The notes under the pieces: generated by a model | The model's input: the letters and a program-made list of their open reading frames with translations, nothing else | The model's database searches: none | Told to the model about the DNA's origin: nothing | Part shown: in pieces, positions 17,433 to 27,156 of the stretch | Numbering within the stretch: the stretch's first letter is position 1 | Layout of the letters: each line of letters starts with the position of its first letter | Origin: Photobacterium piscicola | GTDB taxonomy: Bacteria; Pseudomonadota; Gammaproteobacteria; Enterobacterales; Vibrionaceae | Direction of reading: 5' to 3' | Assembly: GCF_900166965.1 (NCBI RefSeq) | Contig: NZ_FUZI01000001.1 | Coordinates: 248,001-312,000, forward strand | DNA: 64,000 bases | Position numbers and translations under genes: made by a program

Positions 17433-18476
17433 TTAAATTAGCTGAGCTAGCATAGTGTCGTCATAAGGAGTAAGTGCTTGACCTGATTGCACTTTATTAA
17501 CATAGTCAGGATTCGCAATTAATGGACGACCAATGGCTAATAAATCAAATTTTCCCGCTTCAATAGCATCACTGCCTGTTTGTGGGGTATAGCAACCAAC
17601 ACCAATTAATGTTCCTTTGTAATGTGTTCGCATGTAATGAGATGCGCTGCCGTCAAGATACTCAAAATTCATGCTGTCATCAAAAATACCAACATGCAGA
17701 TACGCTAAACAACGCTTTTCAACTTCAGGTAATAAGTAGTCAAACACCGCACGATCACGGCTATCACCTTCAAGATTGAAGTAACCGCCGGGTGATAAAC
17801 GTAAGCCGGTACGATCACGACCAATGCGTTGGCTAATTGCATCAATAACTGCGAGTGGGAAGCGCGCCATATTCTCTGGTGCGCCACCAAATTCATCATC
17901 ACGTTCGTTGGTGCTGAAATGTAGAAATTGATCGATCAAATAGCCATTTGCGCCATGAATTTCTACACCATCAAAGCCAGCGTCAATCGCATTAGCTGCA
18001 GCTTGACTAAAATCGGCAATAAGTTGTTCAATTTCAGTTTTCGTTGCAGGCTTAGGAACGGTATAAGTTAATTCCCGCATTCTTGGTAACGTGCCTTCAA
18101 GTGCTATCGCAGAAGGAGCAAGTACATACTCACCATTAAAAAAGAACGGATGAGCTACACGACCTGTATGCCACAATTGTGCAAAAATCTTACCACCATT
18201 GTTATGCACAGCATCTGTTACTTTATGCCAGCCATCAATTTGCTCTGGTGTAAATAACCCTGGCGTATGTGGATAACCTTGACCATCAGCACGAATTAAA
18301 ATAGCTTCTGAGATAATAAGCCCAGTATCAGCGCGGCGTGCGTAATAGTCGATCATTGCTTGGGTTGGGACTAAATCGTCGTCAGCCATACAACGGGTTA
18401 ATGGTGCCATGATAATACGGTTATTGAGTGTTAGCGTATCGTTAAGTACAACTGGGTGAAATAGAGTGTCGAGCAT
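17433..18476 (-). CDS. nemA: old yellow enzyme family alkene reductase
   Basis: 347-residue FMN-dependent reductase of the N-ethylmaleimide reductase/OYE class, acting on electrophilic alkenes, quinones and nitro compounds with NAD(P)H. Seen: the N-terminal TIM-barrel start (NNRIIMAPLTRCMADDD), the substrate-binding HGANGYLIDQFL, an FMN-phosphate region near IEAGKFDLLAIGRPLIANPD and a full family length. It is divergent from a TetR-family gene with three palindromic sites between them, the same layout as nemRA-type electrophile responses; regulation by that TetR is therefore likely. Confidence 0.9.
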   Translation of the reverse strand: MLDTLFHPVVLNDTLTLNNRIIMAPLTRCMADDDLVPTQAMIDYYARRADTGLIISEAILIRADGQGYPHTPGLFTPEQIDGWHKVTDAVHNNGGKIFAQLWHTGRVAHPFFFNGEYVLAPSAIALEGTLPRMRELTYTVPKPATKTEIEQLIADFSQAAANAIDAGFDGVEIHGANGYLIDQFLHFSTNERDDEFGGAPENMARFPLAVIDAISQRIGRDRTGLRLSPGGYFNLEGDSRDRAVFDYLLPEVEKRCLAYLHVGIFDDSMNFEYLDGSASHYMRTHYKGTLIGVGCYTPQTGSDAIEAGKFDLLAIGRPLIANPDYVNKVQSGQALTPYDDTMLAQLI

Positions 18477-18492
18477 GATTGTTATCTCTTAT

Positions 18493-18558
18493 TTGAATGC
18501 TCATTCAAGTTAGACCTGTTTGAACAATCATTCAAGAGTTTTTTGAATGATTGTTCAA
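18493..18558. promoter_or_regulatory. three operator-like 16-bp palindromes between nemA and TetR gene
   Basis: Site 1 TTGAATGCTCATTCAA (18493-18508), site 2 TTGAACAATCATTCAA (18520-18535) and site 3 TTGAATGATTGTTCAA (18543-18558) all fit TTGAAN6TTCAA. Sites 2 and 3 are exact reverse complements of each other, seven bases apart. They fill the 124-bp divergent promoter, as expected for TetR-family repressor sites. Confidence 0.85.
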
Positions 18559-18600
18559 TATTAAGTAAACTAGAAGAAGATAAAGCAAAAGAGAGTGATT

Positions 18601-19176
18601 ATGCGTAGTGCTGAATTTGATCGTGATCGAGTGTTACGCTCGGCAATGGATGTTTTTATAGCTAAAGGTTATAGCAACACCAGCATGCAAGATTTAAAAC
18701 AAGCAACAGGGCTTCATCCTGGCTCTATTTATTGCGCGTTTAAAAATAAACGCGGTTTGTTATTAGCGGCGTTAGAACATTACCGTAATCAACGCTATAC
18801 GCAGTTTGTTACGTTGTTTGCTGAGTCATCTTCAGTGTTAGGAGCGATCAGTGCTTATCTTGATCAGGTGGTTGATGAGTGTGAACGTGAGCAGATTAAA
18901 GATTGTTTACTACAAAAATCACTCAGTGAACTTGCGCAACAAGATGTCGAAGTTGCTGATGTTATCAGCCATATGCTAAAACAATGGCAGCAGACTTTGG
19001 CCGAGCAACTAGCATTAGCCCAACAGCATAATGAAATAAGCGATGCTCGCGATAGCCACCAATTAGCACAATTTTTAGTGATGGGAATTTATGGGATTAG
19101 AACGTTTTCACATACTCACCCAGAACCAGGCGTGTTACGTCGTTTAGCACAAGATCTTATTGATTATATTAAATAA
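18601..19176 (+). CDS. TetR-family regulator, likely repressor of nemA
   Basis: 191-residue TetR/AcrR regulator. The N-terminal HTH reads TSMQDLKQATGLHPGSIYCAF with KNKRGLL after it; the remainder is the helical ligand-binding domain, with Cys residues in VDECEREQIKDCLLQ. The start is ATG 18601 after AAGAGAG; the longer frame uses a GTG two codons earlier. In E. coli, NemR senses electrophiles through Cys residues, so the two Cys here are plausible sensors (inference). It is divergent from nemA across three palindromes and probably represses itself as well. Confidence 0.87.
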   Translation: MRSAEFDRDRVLRSAMDVFIAKGYSNTSMQDLKQATGLHPGSIYCAFKNKRGLLLAALEHYRNQRYTQFVTLFAESSSVLGAISAYLDQVVDECEREQIKDCLLQKSLSELAQQDVEVADVISHMLKQWQQTLAEQLALAQQHNEISDARDSHQLAQFLVMGIYGIRTFSHTHPEPGVLRRLAQDLIDYIK

Positions 19177-19211
19177 TGGTATTGATAAGAGCGCAGGTTA
19201 TTTACGGTTAT

Positions 19212-19254
19212 AAAAAAGGGAGTGTACATCAATGATGCCACTCCCTTTTATTTT
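19212..19254. terminator. bidirectional terminator between TetR gene and RND permease gene
   Basis: Stem AAAAGGGAGTG (19214-19224) / CACTCCCTTTT (19239-19249), 11 bp perfect, with A-run before and T-run after, so it works for both convergent genes. Confidence 0.9.
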
Positions 19255-19264
19255 GTGATGCTAA

Positions 19265-22200
19265 TTATGCTGGTGGTGTTTCTTCTACTTTAACGCGGAA
19301 CAATACCGCATACAGTAGTGGAATCACGACCAATGTTAGGATTGTCGCGAATAATAAACCAAACATAATGGTAACAGCCATACTCTTAAAGAATGGGTCT
19401 ACCAATAATGGCGCCACACCTAAAATCGTTGTAAATGCACCAAGCAATACTGGTCGAGCACGACTAAGTGCTGAATCAATAATCGCCTGATATGGCGTTT
19501 TACCCGCTGCAATTTCGACATCAGTTTGGTCTACCAACACGATAGCATTTTTTACCATCATACCAATTAAGCTCAGGAAGCCCAGAATAGCCATAAACTC
19601 AAATGGTGTTTGGAAAATCACTAAACCTACGGTCACACCGACCAAAGCAAATGGTACGGTTAACCAAATTACTAATGGCTGACGAAGCGCGTTAAACATA
19701 AAGATTACCGCTAAAATCATTGCTGCAAAGCCGTAAGGGGCAGAGGTAGCAAGACCTTCATTTGCGTCATTTGATGCTTTGTATTCGCCATACCATGTCA
19801 ATTCATAACCCGGAGGTAATTCAATTGCTTCAATTTTGCCACGCAAATCATTAAATGCATCCGCAGTGAATACACCTGGTGCAGGATCTGCCTGAACCAA
19901 AATCGTCGGAATACGATTAATACGACGTAAAATGGCATCTTCCCAAGCAACATTTACCGATTCCACTAATTGGCTAACAGGAATTAATCCATTGACCATA
20001 CGGCTATAAACTTCCGTATTTTCAATCGCACGCTCATGAGTACGTTCGTTATCCGGCGCACGCACGATGATAGGGATTAAATCATTACCTTCACGGTAAA
20101 CACCAATATTACGACCAGTTAATGTTTGTGCAATGGCTTGGCTTATTTCTTGATTTGTTAACCCAAAACGCTGTGCTTTTTCAGATGAATATATCGGTTT
20201 AATAACGGGTACTTGCTGACGCCAATCATCTTGAACTGCAATCAAGTTTGGATCATTAAGCATGATAAGTTTAGCTTGTTCTGCTAGATCGCGTAATACT
20301 TTGCTATCAGGGCCTTTAAATCCTGCTTCAATCTTTTTACCGCCGCCTCGACCAAGCATAAATTTCCATACTTTGATTGATGCTTCAGGATATTTAAGGT
20401 CAAGCTCTTTTTGTAGTTCAACTAATAATGGCGCAATATTACGGTAATCATCGATATCGATCAGTAATTGACCATAGCTTGGGTTACGTGCTTCTGGCGC
20501 GTAAGTCAGCATGAAACGTAAACCACCACCACCGATGAAACTTGAAATATTGCTGATACCTGGTTTCTTTTTAACGTCTTGCTCAATGCTGGCAACAACA
20601 GCCTCTGTATTTTGAATATCAGTACCTTGTGGAAGGTAAACATCAACTACAAATTGCGCGCGTTGTGATTCAGGCATAAAGCCAGGTGGTACATATTTCA
20701 CACCCCAGATAGCACCAATAAGAGTAGCCACTAATAATAGGCCAGTTGTCTTACGATGAAGTAATACCCACGATAACAAACCTTTGTAGCCATTAACGAC
20801 TTTACTTGGTTTATCTGCCGTTGTTTTCACTTTTACTTTTAGGAACTGGTGACATAGTAATGGCGTCACCGTTACAGCAAACAGCCAACTTAAAAGCATT
20901 GAGTAAAGGATAACCCAGAACAACGAACCTGCGTATTCACCCATATCTGATGGTGACAAGCCGATAGCACTGAATGCACAGATACCAACAACCGTTCCCC
21001 CTAATAATGGCCATTTAGTTGCATTAACAACTTCAGGAATAACCACTTCCCGATCTTCGTTATTTTGTAGGCGAACTAAAATACCATCGGTGACAACAAT
21101 GGCGTTATCAACCAGCATGCCGAGTGCAATAATCAGTGCACCAAGAGAGATACGTTGCATTGCTATGTCATCAATAAGCATGATGCATAGGGTACCTGCA
21201 ACGGTGAGTACTAATACAAAACCGATGATGATACCTGAGCGAACACCCATAAATAGCAATAGTACGATAAATACAATGACAACAGCTGCAATAAGGTTAT
21301 CAATGAAGTTCGTTACTGAATCACGTACAGAATCTGATTGCATTGAGATGACATTCAGTTCCATACCTAGAGGACGTTGGCTTTCTAGTTCTGCGATACG
21401 TGCTTTAACAGCATCACCCATATCAACAACGTTACCGCCAGTGACATTTGAAATACCAAAACCAATAGCTCGCTCGCCGTTGTAACGCATTAGCATTGAC
21501 GCTGGTTCTTGATAGCCTCGTTTGATGGTCGCAATATCTTTTAAGTGTAATACGGTGTGGTTGTCACCAATACCCACTTGAAGATTTTTTAAGTCATTAA
21601 AAGAGTTAACATTTGGCGTCGGCATTACCGGAATACGCATGCCATTTGCCGTTAAACTACCAGCGACTGTTACGATATTTTGCTTTTGTAATACTGACAA
21701 AACATTATCAACAGACAAGCCAAACTTAGCTAACCGCTCACTGGTAAACTCAACAAAAATGGTTTCTTGTTGTTCTGCAAGTGTTGCTGTTTTAGCAACG
21801 CCTGGAACTAAGACTAGTTCACGACGTAAACTATCTACATAATCAGACAGTTGTTTGTCAGAGAAGCCTTCACCTGTTACAGCAAAGAATAAAGCATAAA
21901 CGTCAGAGAAATCATCGTTAACAATTGACGGACCTGCCCCTGGTGGAAGCGAGCGCTGTGCATCGTTAACTTTACGACGTAACTTATCCCAAACTTGTTG
22001 AAGATCAGCCTGACTTTTAGCAAATTCAAGCTTAATTTCGACTGTAACTTCAGACATGCCTTGTTTAGAAACTGATTTAACTTCTTTCAATTCCTGTAAC
22101 GATTGCACTGCACCTTCAATAATGTCGGTAACTTCATCTGACACTTCTTGTGCTGTTGCTCCCGCATAAGGCGTAATAATAACGGCTTGGCGAATAACAA

Positions 22201-22318
22201 ATTCGGGATCTTCAAAACGGCCTAATTTTAGGTAGCTAATGTAGCCACCGATTAAAATCAGAGCAATCATTACCCAAACACTGGTACGCTTGGCAATGGT
22301 ATAGCGAGCGATATCCAT
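19265..22318 (-). CDS. RND efflux permease
   Basis: 1017-residue inner-membrane RND pump subunit driven by proton flow. It shows a first membrane helix near residues 12-30, two large periplasmic loops, and the paired membrane blocks. TM4 has GMLVDNAIVV (one Asp where AcrB has two), and TM10 has GMMVKNAIVLVDQ with the conserved Lys. The Gly/Asp-rich loops and the single Asp in TM4 place it with the wider efflux RND group rather than with AcrB proper. It follows the adaptor gene by 3 bp in the same operon; no outer-membrane factor is encoded nearby, so a TolC-like protein elsewhere must complete the pump. Substrates cannot be read. Confidence 0.92.
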   Translation of the reverse strand: MDIARYTIAKRTSVWVMIALILIGGYISYLKLGRFEDPEFVIRQAVIITPYAGATAQEVSDEVTDIIEGAVQSLQELKEVKSVSKQGMSEVTVEIKLEFAKSQADLQQVWDKLRRKVNDAQRSLPPGAGPSIVNDDFSDVYALFFAVTGEGFSDKQLSDYVDSLRRELVLVPGVAKTATLAEQQETIFVEFTSERLAKFGLSVDNVLSVLQKQNIVTVAGSLTANGMRIPVMPTPNVNSFNDLKNLQVGIGDNHTVLHLKDIATIKRGYQEPASMLMRYNGERAIGFGISNVTGGNVVDMGDAVKARIAELESQRPLGMELNVISMQSDSVRDSVTNFIDNLIAAVVIVFIVLLLFMGVRSGIIIGFVLVLTVAGTLCIMLIDDIAMQRISLGALIIALGMLVDNAIVVTDGILVRLQNNEDREVVIPEVVNATKWPLLGGTVVGICAFSAIGLSPSDMGEYAGSLFWVILYSMLLSWLFAVTVTPLLCHQFLKVKVKTTADKPSKVVNGYKGLLSWVLLHRKTTGLLLVATLIGAIWGVKYVPPGFMPESQRAQFVVDVYLPQGTDIQNTEAVVASIEQDVKKKPGISNISSFIGGGGLRFMLTYAPEARNPSYGQLLIDIDDYRNIAPLLVELQKELDLKYPEASIKVWKFMLGRGGGKKIEAGFKGPDSKVLRDLAEQAKLIMLNDPNLIAVQDDWRQQVPVIKPIYSSEKAQRFGLTNQEISQAIAQTLTGRNIGVYREGNDLIPIIVRAPDNERTHERAIENTEVYSRMVNGLIPVSQLVESVNVAWEDAILRRINRIPTILVQADPAPGVFTADAFNDLRGKIEAIELPPGYELTWYGEYKASNDANEGLATSAPYGFAAMILAVIFMFNALRQPLVIWLTVPFALVGVTVGLVIFQTPFEFMAILGFLSLIGMMVKNAIVLVDQTDVEIAAGKTPYQAIIDSALSRARPVLLGAFTTILGVAPLLVDPFFKSMAVTIMFGLLFATILTLVVIPLLYAVLFRVKVEETPPA

Positions 22319-22321
22319 TTC

Positions 22322-23437
22322 TTACACTCCGTTTTGAGTCGTGTCTGTGTATGGGCGGATTTCCATACCATTTTTTAGTTTTGATACGCCAGCAATAACA
22401 ATACGCTCGCCTGCCTTCAGGCCAGAAGGCACAGTAATACAATTTTTATTGATAGTGCCCACCTTGATATAGCGTTTTTCAACGATGTTATTACTGCCAA
22501 CAACCCAGACAAATTGTTGATTTTTATTGTCAGGCACAACGGCTGTTAATGGCACCGTTAGTGGGTTGTTATTTTCTTCTGGGCATTCGGTTAAGCTTGG
22601 TGAAACTTTCACAGACATACCCGGTAAGATATTAAGCCCTTTAAGATCGTCAAGCCCTAATACAACCGAGAAAGTTTGTGTAATCGGGTCGGCTTGGGTT
22701 GAGTAAGTACGTAAGCTCAACGGTAATAAATGCCCTGGAATATTGTTAATTTCAGCATTGGCTTTATCACATTGCATGCCAGTTAACATTACAATGTCAG
22801 GAATGTTAACGACAACTTCTAAATCATCAAGGTTATGCAGTGTTAAGACTGATGTATTTGCTTGAATCTGCACGTGATTATCAATTAATTTACGCCCAAT
22901 AATGCCTGAGAAAGGGGCTTTTAATTGCGTGTAAGCAAGCTGGTTTTTTGCTTCTTCAAGACGGTTTTGAGCCAAATCGTAACGTGTTAGTAGTTCATCA
23001 AGATCACTTTTTGCAATAGCTTGTGAGCTTTCATAGATAGACTTACCACGTGAGTAGTCTTTCTTGGTGTTATTTAATTCTAATTGTGCCGCTGAAAACG
23101 CGGTTTGGGCATCTTTAGGGTCTAATTTTGCAAGTAACTGCCCTTTATGTACTTTGTCGCCTTCGTTAACAAAAATATGGCTAACACGGCCACTCACTTG
23201 AAATGATAAATCTGCGCGTTCAGCAGAACGGATCACACCATTAAAGGTTAAATTGGTATTTGTTTTTGGCGTTACAATTTCAGTTAACGCAAGATTAATG
23301 ATAGGCGCGGTGACAGTTGTTTCTTTTTCACTGTTACATCCTGACAACAGCACTACCGCTAAAGATAAACTAACGGCCATCGCCAGTTTATTAATTGTTA
23401 ACGATGTCACATTGGACATTGCTGAATGAGTTTTCAC
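22322..23437 (-). CDS. RND periplasmic adaptor lipoprotein
   Basis: About 371-residue membrane-fusion protein linking the RND permease to an outer-membrane channel. It is a lipoprotein (lipobox LLSGC, then NSEKET). It has the lipoyl/barrel-sandwich motif FQVSGRVSHIFVNEGDKVHKG, an alpha-helical hairpin, and the return GRKLIDNHVQIQANTSV. I favour the GTG start at 23437, which has GGAG about seven bases upstream; an ATG at 23455 has no clear ribosome site, and another ATG lies at 23419. It is first in the operon and divergent from a TetR gene. Confidence 0.88.
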   Translation of the reverse strand: MKTHSAMSNVTSLTINKLAMAVSLSLAVVLLSGCNSEKETTVTAPIINLALTEIVTPKTNTNLTFNGVIRSAERADLSFQVSGRVSHIFVNEGDKVHKGQLLAKLDPKDAQTAFSAAQLELNNTKKDYSRGKSIYESSQAIAKSDLDELLTRYDLAQNRLEEAKNQLAYTQLKAPFSGIIGRKLIDNHVQIQANTSVLTLHNLDDLEVVVNIPDIVMLTGMQCDKANAEINNIPGHLLPLSLRTYSTQADPITQTFSVVLGLDDLKGLNILPGMSVKVSPSLTECPEENNNPLTVPLTAVVPDNKNQQFVWVVGSNNIVEKRYIKVGTINKNCITVPSGLKAGERIVIAGVSKLKNGMEIRPYTDTTQNGV

Positions 23438-23527
23438 CGTGTTCTCCACTATCATTAGATTGATTAGTCATATTTATTGCTACAAAGAAGCAAACTTAAA
23501 GTGCATTTTAGTGATAAAAACAAGATT

Positions 23528-23545
23528 GTAAACTACACAGTGTAC
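23528..23545. promoter_or_regulatory. operator-like palindrome between RND operon and TetR gene
   Basis: Imperfect 18-bp palindrome with arms GTAnACT and AGTnTAC around a four-base centre. It lies in the 177-bp divergent gap and is the best candidate site for the adjacent TetR repressor. Confidence 0.5.
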
Positions 23546-23614
23546 TTTTTTGTTTCAGATTGTTAGACTGCGCTCATAAACTGAAATAAAAATACTATGA
23601 GGAATCTCTGAAGG

Positions 23615-24220
23615 ATGAAGCAAACGGAACGTAAGCACTTAGCAATCATTGAAGCGGCTAAAGAGGAATTTATAACTCATGGATTTTTAGCATCAAATAT
23701 GGATCGTATCTCAACTGAAGCAGCTGTTTCGAAACGGACGCTATATCGTCACTTTGAGAGTAAAGAAGTGTTATTTGTTTCAGTATTGACCATTATTCAA
23801 GAGTCTGTGGCTGAAAATGTTAAGTATGAATTTGATCCAACTAAGACATTAACCGAGCAATTAACGGCTATAACTTGTCGTGAAGCCGATGTTTTGTATT
23901 CAACTTATGGTATTCCATTATCACGTACAATTGTGATGGAATTTTTACGTCAGCCAGAATTAGCATTAAATTTAATTAAAGATTTATACAGCACGAAAGC
24001 GATTACTGAGTGGTTTCAACAAGCAATTTCCGCCGGTTGTATCGTTGATAAAAATGTAATGTTATTAACAAATATTTATATTAGTTTGTTTCAAGGGCTT
24101 CTTTTTTGGCCTCAAGTAATGAATCTTGCTCCTAATAGTGAAGGCAAAGTGCTTGAAGATAATATTGAAACGATAGTGTCAGTTTTTTTAGCATCACATA
24201 TGATTAAAGAATTACCATAG
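23615..24220 (+). CDS. TetR-family regulator of the RND operon
   Basis: 201-residue TetR/AcrR regulator. The HTH is SNMDRISTEAAVSKRTLYRHF followed by ESKEVLF; the C-terminal domain is helical and hydrophobic (LLTNIYISLFQGLLFWPQVM), as in efflux regulators of the VexR/AcrR type. ATG 23615 follows a weak AAGGATG region. The divergent position next to an RND pair is the classic local-repressor arrangement, with the palindrome 23528-23545 between them as a possible site. Confidence 0.86.
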   Translation: MKQTERKHLAIIEAAKEEFITHGFLASNMDRISTEAAVSKRTLYRHFESKEVLFVSVLTIIQESVAENVKYEFDPTKTLTEQLTAITCREADVLYSTYGIPLSRTIVMEFLRQPELALNLIKDLYSTKAITEWFQQAISAGCIVDKNVMLLTNIYISLFQGLLFWPQVMNLAPNSEGKVLEDNIETIVSVFLASHMIKELP

Positions 24221-24357
24221 CCGTTATATATAAATTTATTCATTATGGCGATTAAAAAATAATCTTGTCGAATTTAATTTCCTAGCGTTATAATTTAAAT
24301 ATTATATGTGTTTGAGATATTATCATCTCATTGAATAATCCTGTGGAATATAGACAA

Positions 24358-24768
24358 ATGAAAAAATTACTTGCAGCTTCCGTTCTTGTGTTTTCATCAA
24401 TGTCAGTGATGGCTGCACCGCAATCAACTCAAGGTGGTTTTAGTGGACCGCATGAAGCGGCACCACTTACTCAGGTTCAAGGGGGATTTAATGGCCCTAG
24501 TGCTATTCCTGTATTAAATACCGTGAAAGCAGCATTACATGCAGACGACAATACTGCAGTAGAGCTGACTGGTCATATTGTGTCTTCGATTGGTAAAGAC
24601 GACTATATGTTTAAAGATGAGTCTGGTGAAATAAAAATCGAGATCGATCATGATGATTGGCGTGGCGTTACAGTAACACCAACCACAAAAATTACTATTC
24701 GTGGGGAAGTAGATAAAGATTGGACTGTACGTACTATTGATGTTGATTCTGTTGTTCTTGCTAAATAA
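24358..24768 (+). CDS. ygiW: YgiW/YdeI-family periplasmic OB-fold protein
   Basis: 136-residue exported protein. A signal peptide ends near residue 20 (SVMAAP). Two copies of QGGF[SN]GP follow at the start of the mature protein, then the BOF (bacterial OB-fold) domain with VELTGHIVSSIGKDDYMFKD and GEIKIEIDHDDWRG. Family members in E. coli and Salmonella contribute to stress and cationic-peptide tolerance. I use ATG 24358, since the longer frame starts at TTG 24331 with no signal-peptide logic. It is probably monocistronic, ending at the terminator 24792-24817. Confidence 0.88.
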   Translation: MKKLLAASVLVFSSMSVMAAPQSTQGGFSGPHEAAPLTQVQGGFNGPSAIPVLNTVKAALHADDNTAVELTGHIVSSIGKDDYMFKDESGEIKIEIDHDDWRGVTVTPTTKITIRGEVDKDWTVRTIDVDSVVLAK

Positions 24769-24791
24769 TGAATAAACAGTATCACTAAAAG

Positions 24792-24817
24792 AAGCCAGCA
24801 TTATTGCTGGCTTTTTA
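24792..24817. terminator. bidirectional terminator between ygiW and HAD gene
   Basis: Perfect stem AAGCCAGCA (24792-24800) / TGCTGGCTT (24805-24813), four-base loop, T-run on plus strand and A-rich flank serving the minus-strand gene. Confidence 0.9.
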
Positions 24818-24831
24818 TGATTTATTCTTAA

Positions 24832-25641
24832 CTATGCATTAAGAATAAATTTTTCAATAACTTGTGCAACACCACTATTATTATTAGTGTCAGTAATATA
24901 GTTAGCAATTGCTTTTGTCTCTTCGGTAGCATTACCCATCGCTACACCTAAGCCTGCAAATTCAATCATATGGTGATCATTGCCGGCATCACCCATTGCA
25001 ATCACTTCATCTTGTTTGATATTTAAGAAATCAGCTAATGCTTTAACACCCACACCTTTATTACTATTGGTGTGCATAAATTCCAGGAAGAAAGGCGCAC
25101 TTCTTACAATAGTATATTGTTGATATAGCGTTGCTGGTAATTGAGCAATTGCTGCTTCAAGGCGATCTTCTTCATCAATGATCATCACTTTCATGATTTC
25201 TTCATTATCATCTAATTCAGCAAAGTCAGCGAGTGTGATAGTTAGACCATTAATTTTTGCTTCGTGATCTGTGTAGTAGTTATGTGCTGGTGTAATCAAA
25301 CCCTGACGGCGAGAGAAAGCATGAACATGAACACCAAGATCATGAGCAATTGCAGCAATGGCTTTAGCATCACTACCAATTAAAGTTTGGCTTCTTACCA
25401 CTTCTTGGCTTGCTACACGTTGTACTAGAGACGCGTTATATGACAGTACAAAATCATTGTCGCTATTCATATTGAGCTCTTTTAGTGCCCATGTCATGCC
25501 TTCAATCGGACGACCTGACGCTAACACAACATAGGTACCTTGTTCGCGCGCAGCAGCAATTGCTTGCTTATTATGTGCTGAGATTGTGCCATCGGAACTA
25601 AGTAAGGTGCCATCCATATCGAGTGCAACTAATTTGTACAT
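24832..25641 (-). CDS. Cof-type HAD sugar-phosphatase (YidA-like)
   Basis: 269-residue cytosolic HAD-superfamily phosphatase of the Cof/YidA subgroup. Motif I is DMDGTLLSSDG at residues 8-18, motif II lies in LASGR, motif III includes the Lys in NKGVGVKAL, and motif IV is MGDAGNDHHMIEFAG. The C2-type cap sits between II and III. Such enzymes dephosphorylate sugar phosphates and other small phosphates with broad specificity, so the natural substrate is not predictable. Confidence 0.9.
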   Translation of the reverse strand: MYKLVALDMDGTLLSSDGTISAHNKQAIAAAREQGTYVVLASGRPIEGMTWALKELNMNSDNDFVLSYNASLVQRVASQEVVRSQTLIGSDAKAIAAIAHDLGVHVHAFSRRQGLITPAHNYYTDHEAKINGLTITLADFAELDDNEEIMKVMIIDEEDRLEAAIAQLPATLYQQYTIVRSAPFFLEFMHTNSNKGVGVKALADFLNIKQDEVIAMGDAGNDHHMIEFAGLGVAMGNATEETKAIANYITDTNNNSGVAQVIEKFILNA

Positions 25642-25860
25642 TGTTATTGTCCATTACTAATGAATATAGGGACTATGATAGCAATATATGAGATGAAAAC
25701 GATATAAAGTGGTATTTATCTTTAAACGTTATTATTCATACATATATATATGCTTAGTATCGATAGTTTTTGTTATTTCTTTTTGGTGTTTGATATTAAG
25801 GTTGTTTAGACTAAGCGTATAGAAAACACATCTAAATTATCCTAGAGAAGGAATGTATTG

Positions 25861-26862
25861 ATGTTTAAGCAACTTATAATGTCGATTGTATTATCAGCGA
25901 TAACATTTAATGCCCACGCCGTTGAATGTGGCAAGGTAACCATTGCGGATATGAATTGGGATTCTGCGACATTTGTTGCTAATGTGGATAGTTTTATTTT
26001 ACAACATGGCTTTGGGTGTGAAACTCAACTTGTACCCAGTGAAACAGTCCTTGCGGCAAAGTCTATTTTAATGCAAGGAAAGCCAGATATCATTCCTGAG
26101 ATGTGGCGCAATGCATTACAAGGAGGATTGGAACATGGAATTGAAAAAGATAAGATTAAATTTGTTGGTAAGGTATTGTACGAGGGTGGCTTAGAAGGTT
26201 TTTGGGTCCCGGCTTATATGGTAGAAAAAGAGCCTTCATTGGCAACGATTGAGGGGATAAGAAAACATGCTTATTTATTTAAACGGCCAGATCTCGGTAA
26301 CAAAATGCCTTTTTTTAATTGCTCACCTAACTTACGTTGCCAAAATGCGGTGAAACACTTGTTTACCGCCCTAAATCTTAAGCAAGCTGGATTTGAGCTA
26401 ACATCGACAGATAATGTCACCGGTCTATCAGGATCCATTGCTCACGCTTATGCTAAAAAACTGCCTTGGATTGGGTATTATTGGTCCCCTACGGCAGTAT
26501 TAGGTTTCTATAAAATGGTACGGATAGATTTTAACTCTGGTACTCATCGTGAATATTTTAATGATTGTATAGATAAGCCTGTTTGTAAAAATCCTAAAGT
26601 GACGATGTTTCCTCCTCATGCTGTTGATACCATTGTGACTACAGAATTTGCTGGGCGAGCACCTATTGTTATTGATTATTTATCGACACGACGTTTTTCA
26701 AATCAAGATATGAATCAATTAATGGCATGGAAAGTGAGTCACAATGCTAATGGTGAGCAAATGATGGTGCAGTTTCTTTCTCAATATGAATCCCAATGGA
26801 CACAGTGGGTTTCACCTAAAGTAGCGAATAAAGTACGAAAAGCACTTGCGGAGAAAGAATAA
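25861..26862 (+). CDS. glycine betaine/choline-type ABC substrate-binding protein (no permease nearby)
   Basis: 333-residue periplasmic binding protein of the ProX/OpuAC type. A signal peptide spans residues 1-20 (ending FNAHA). The mature part starts with the family pattern CGKVTIADMNWDSATFVANV and has a Trp/Tyr-rich ligand region (GYYWSPTAVLGFYKMV). Start ATG 25861 follows AGAAGGAATG; a TTG lies directly before it. No ATPase or permease gene is adjacent: upstream is a HAD phosphatase and downstream a two-component system. It may serve a transporter encoded elsewhere or act as a sensor component (inference). Confidence 0.83.
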   Translation: MFKQLIMSIVLSAITFNAHAVECGKVTIADMNWDSATFVANVDSFILQHGFGCETQLVPSETVLAAKSILMQGKPDIIPEMWRNALQGGLEHGIEKDKIKFVGKVLYEGGLEGFWVPAYMVEKEPSLATIEGIRKHAYLFKRPDLGNKMPFFNCSPNLRCQNAVKHLFTALNLKQAGFELTSTDNVTGLSGSIAHAYAKKLPWIGYYWSPTAVLGFYKMVRIDFNSGTHREYFNDCIDKPVCKNPKVTMFPPHAVDTIVTTEFAGRAPIVIDYLSTRRFSNQDMNQLMAWKVSHNANGEQMMVQFLSQYESQWTQWVSPKVANKVRKALAEKE

Positions 26863-27156
26863 TTATCAAGTAATTTTGATGAGATCAGATTGGTTGATAT
26901 GAAGATAAAGTAAAAAGAGACAGTTTTATTATCGATGTTTTTTTCTACAATTACGTATATTTTTTGCTAGTAAGATAGCGGTTGGGTCACGAATATTGGC
27001 ATATATTCTGACTTTTATGATTATAGATGGTCAAATGGAGAGTTGGTTAACAAGAACCGTATTAATCATTATGACGGCTAATAGGTAATAGAGTTCGAGA
27101 TAAGTAATACATCAATGTGTAAATAATAAGCAATATATCTGTGAGGGATGAATAAA

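Noticed and set aside
21090..21485. 131-residue plus-strand open frame within the RND gene
   Set aside because: Antisense shadow of a long, fully motif-supported RND permease frame.
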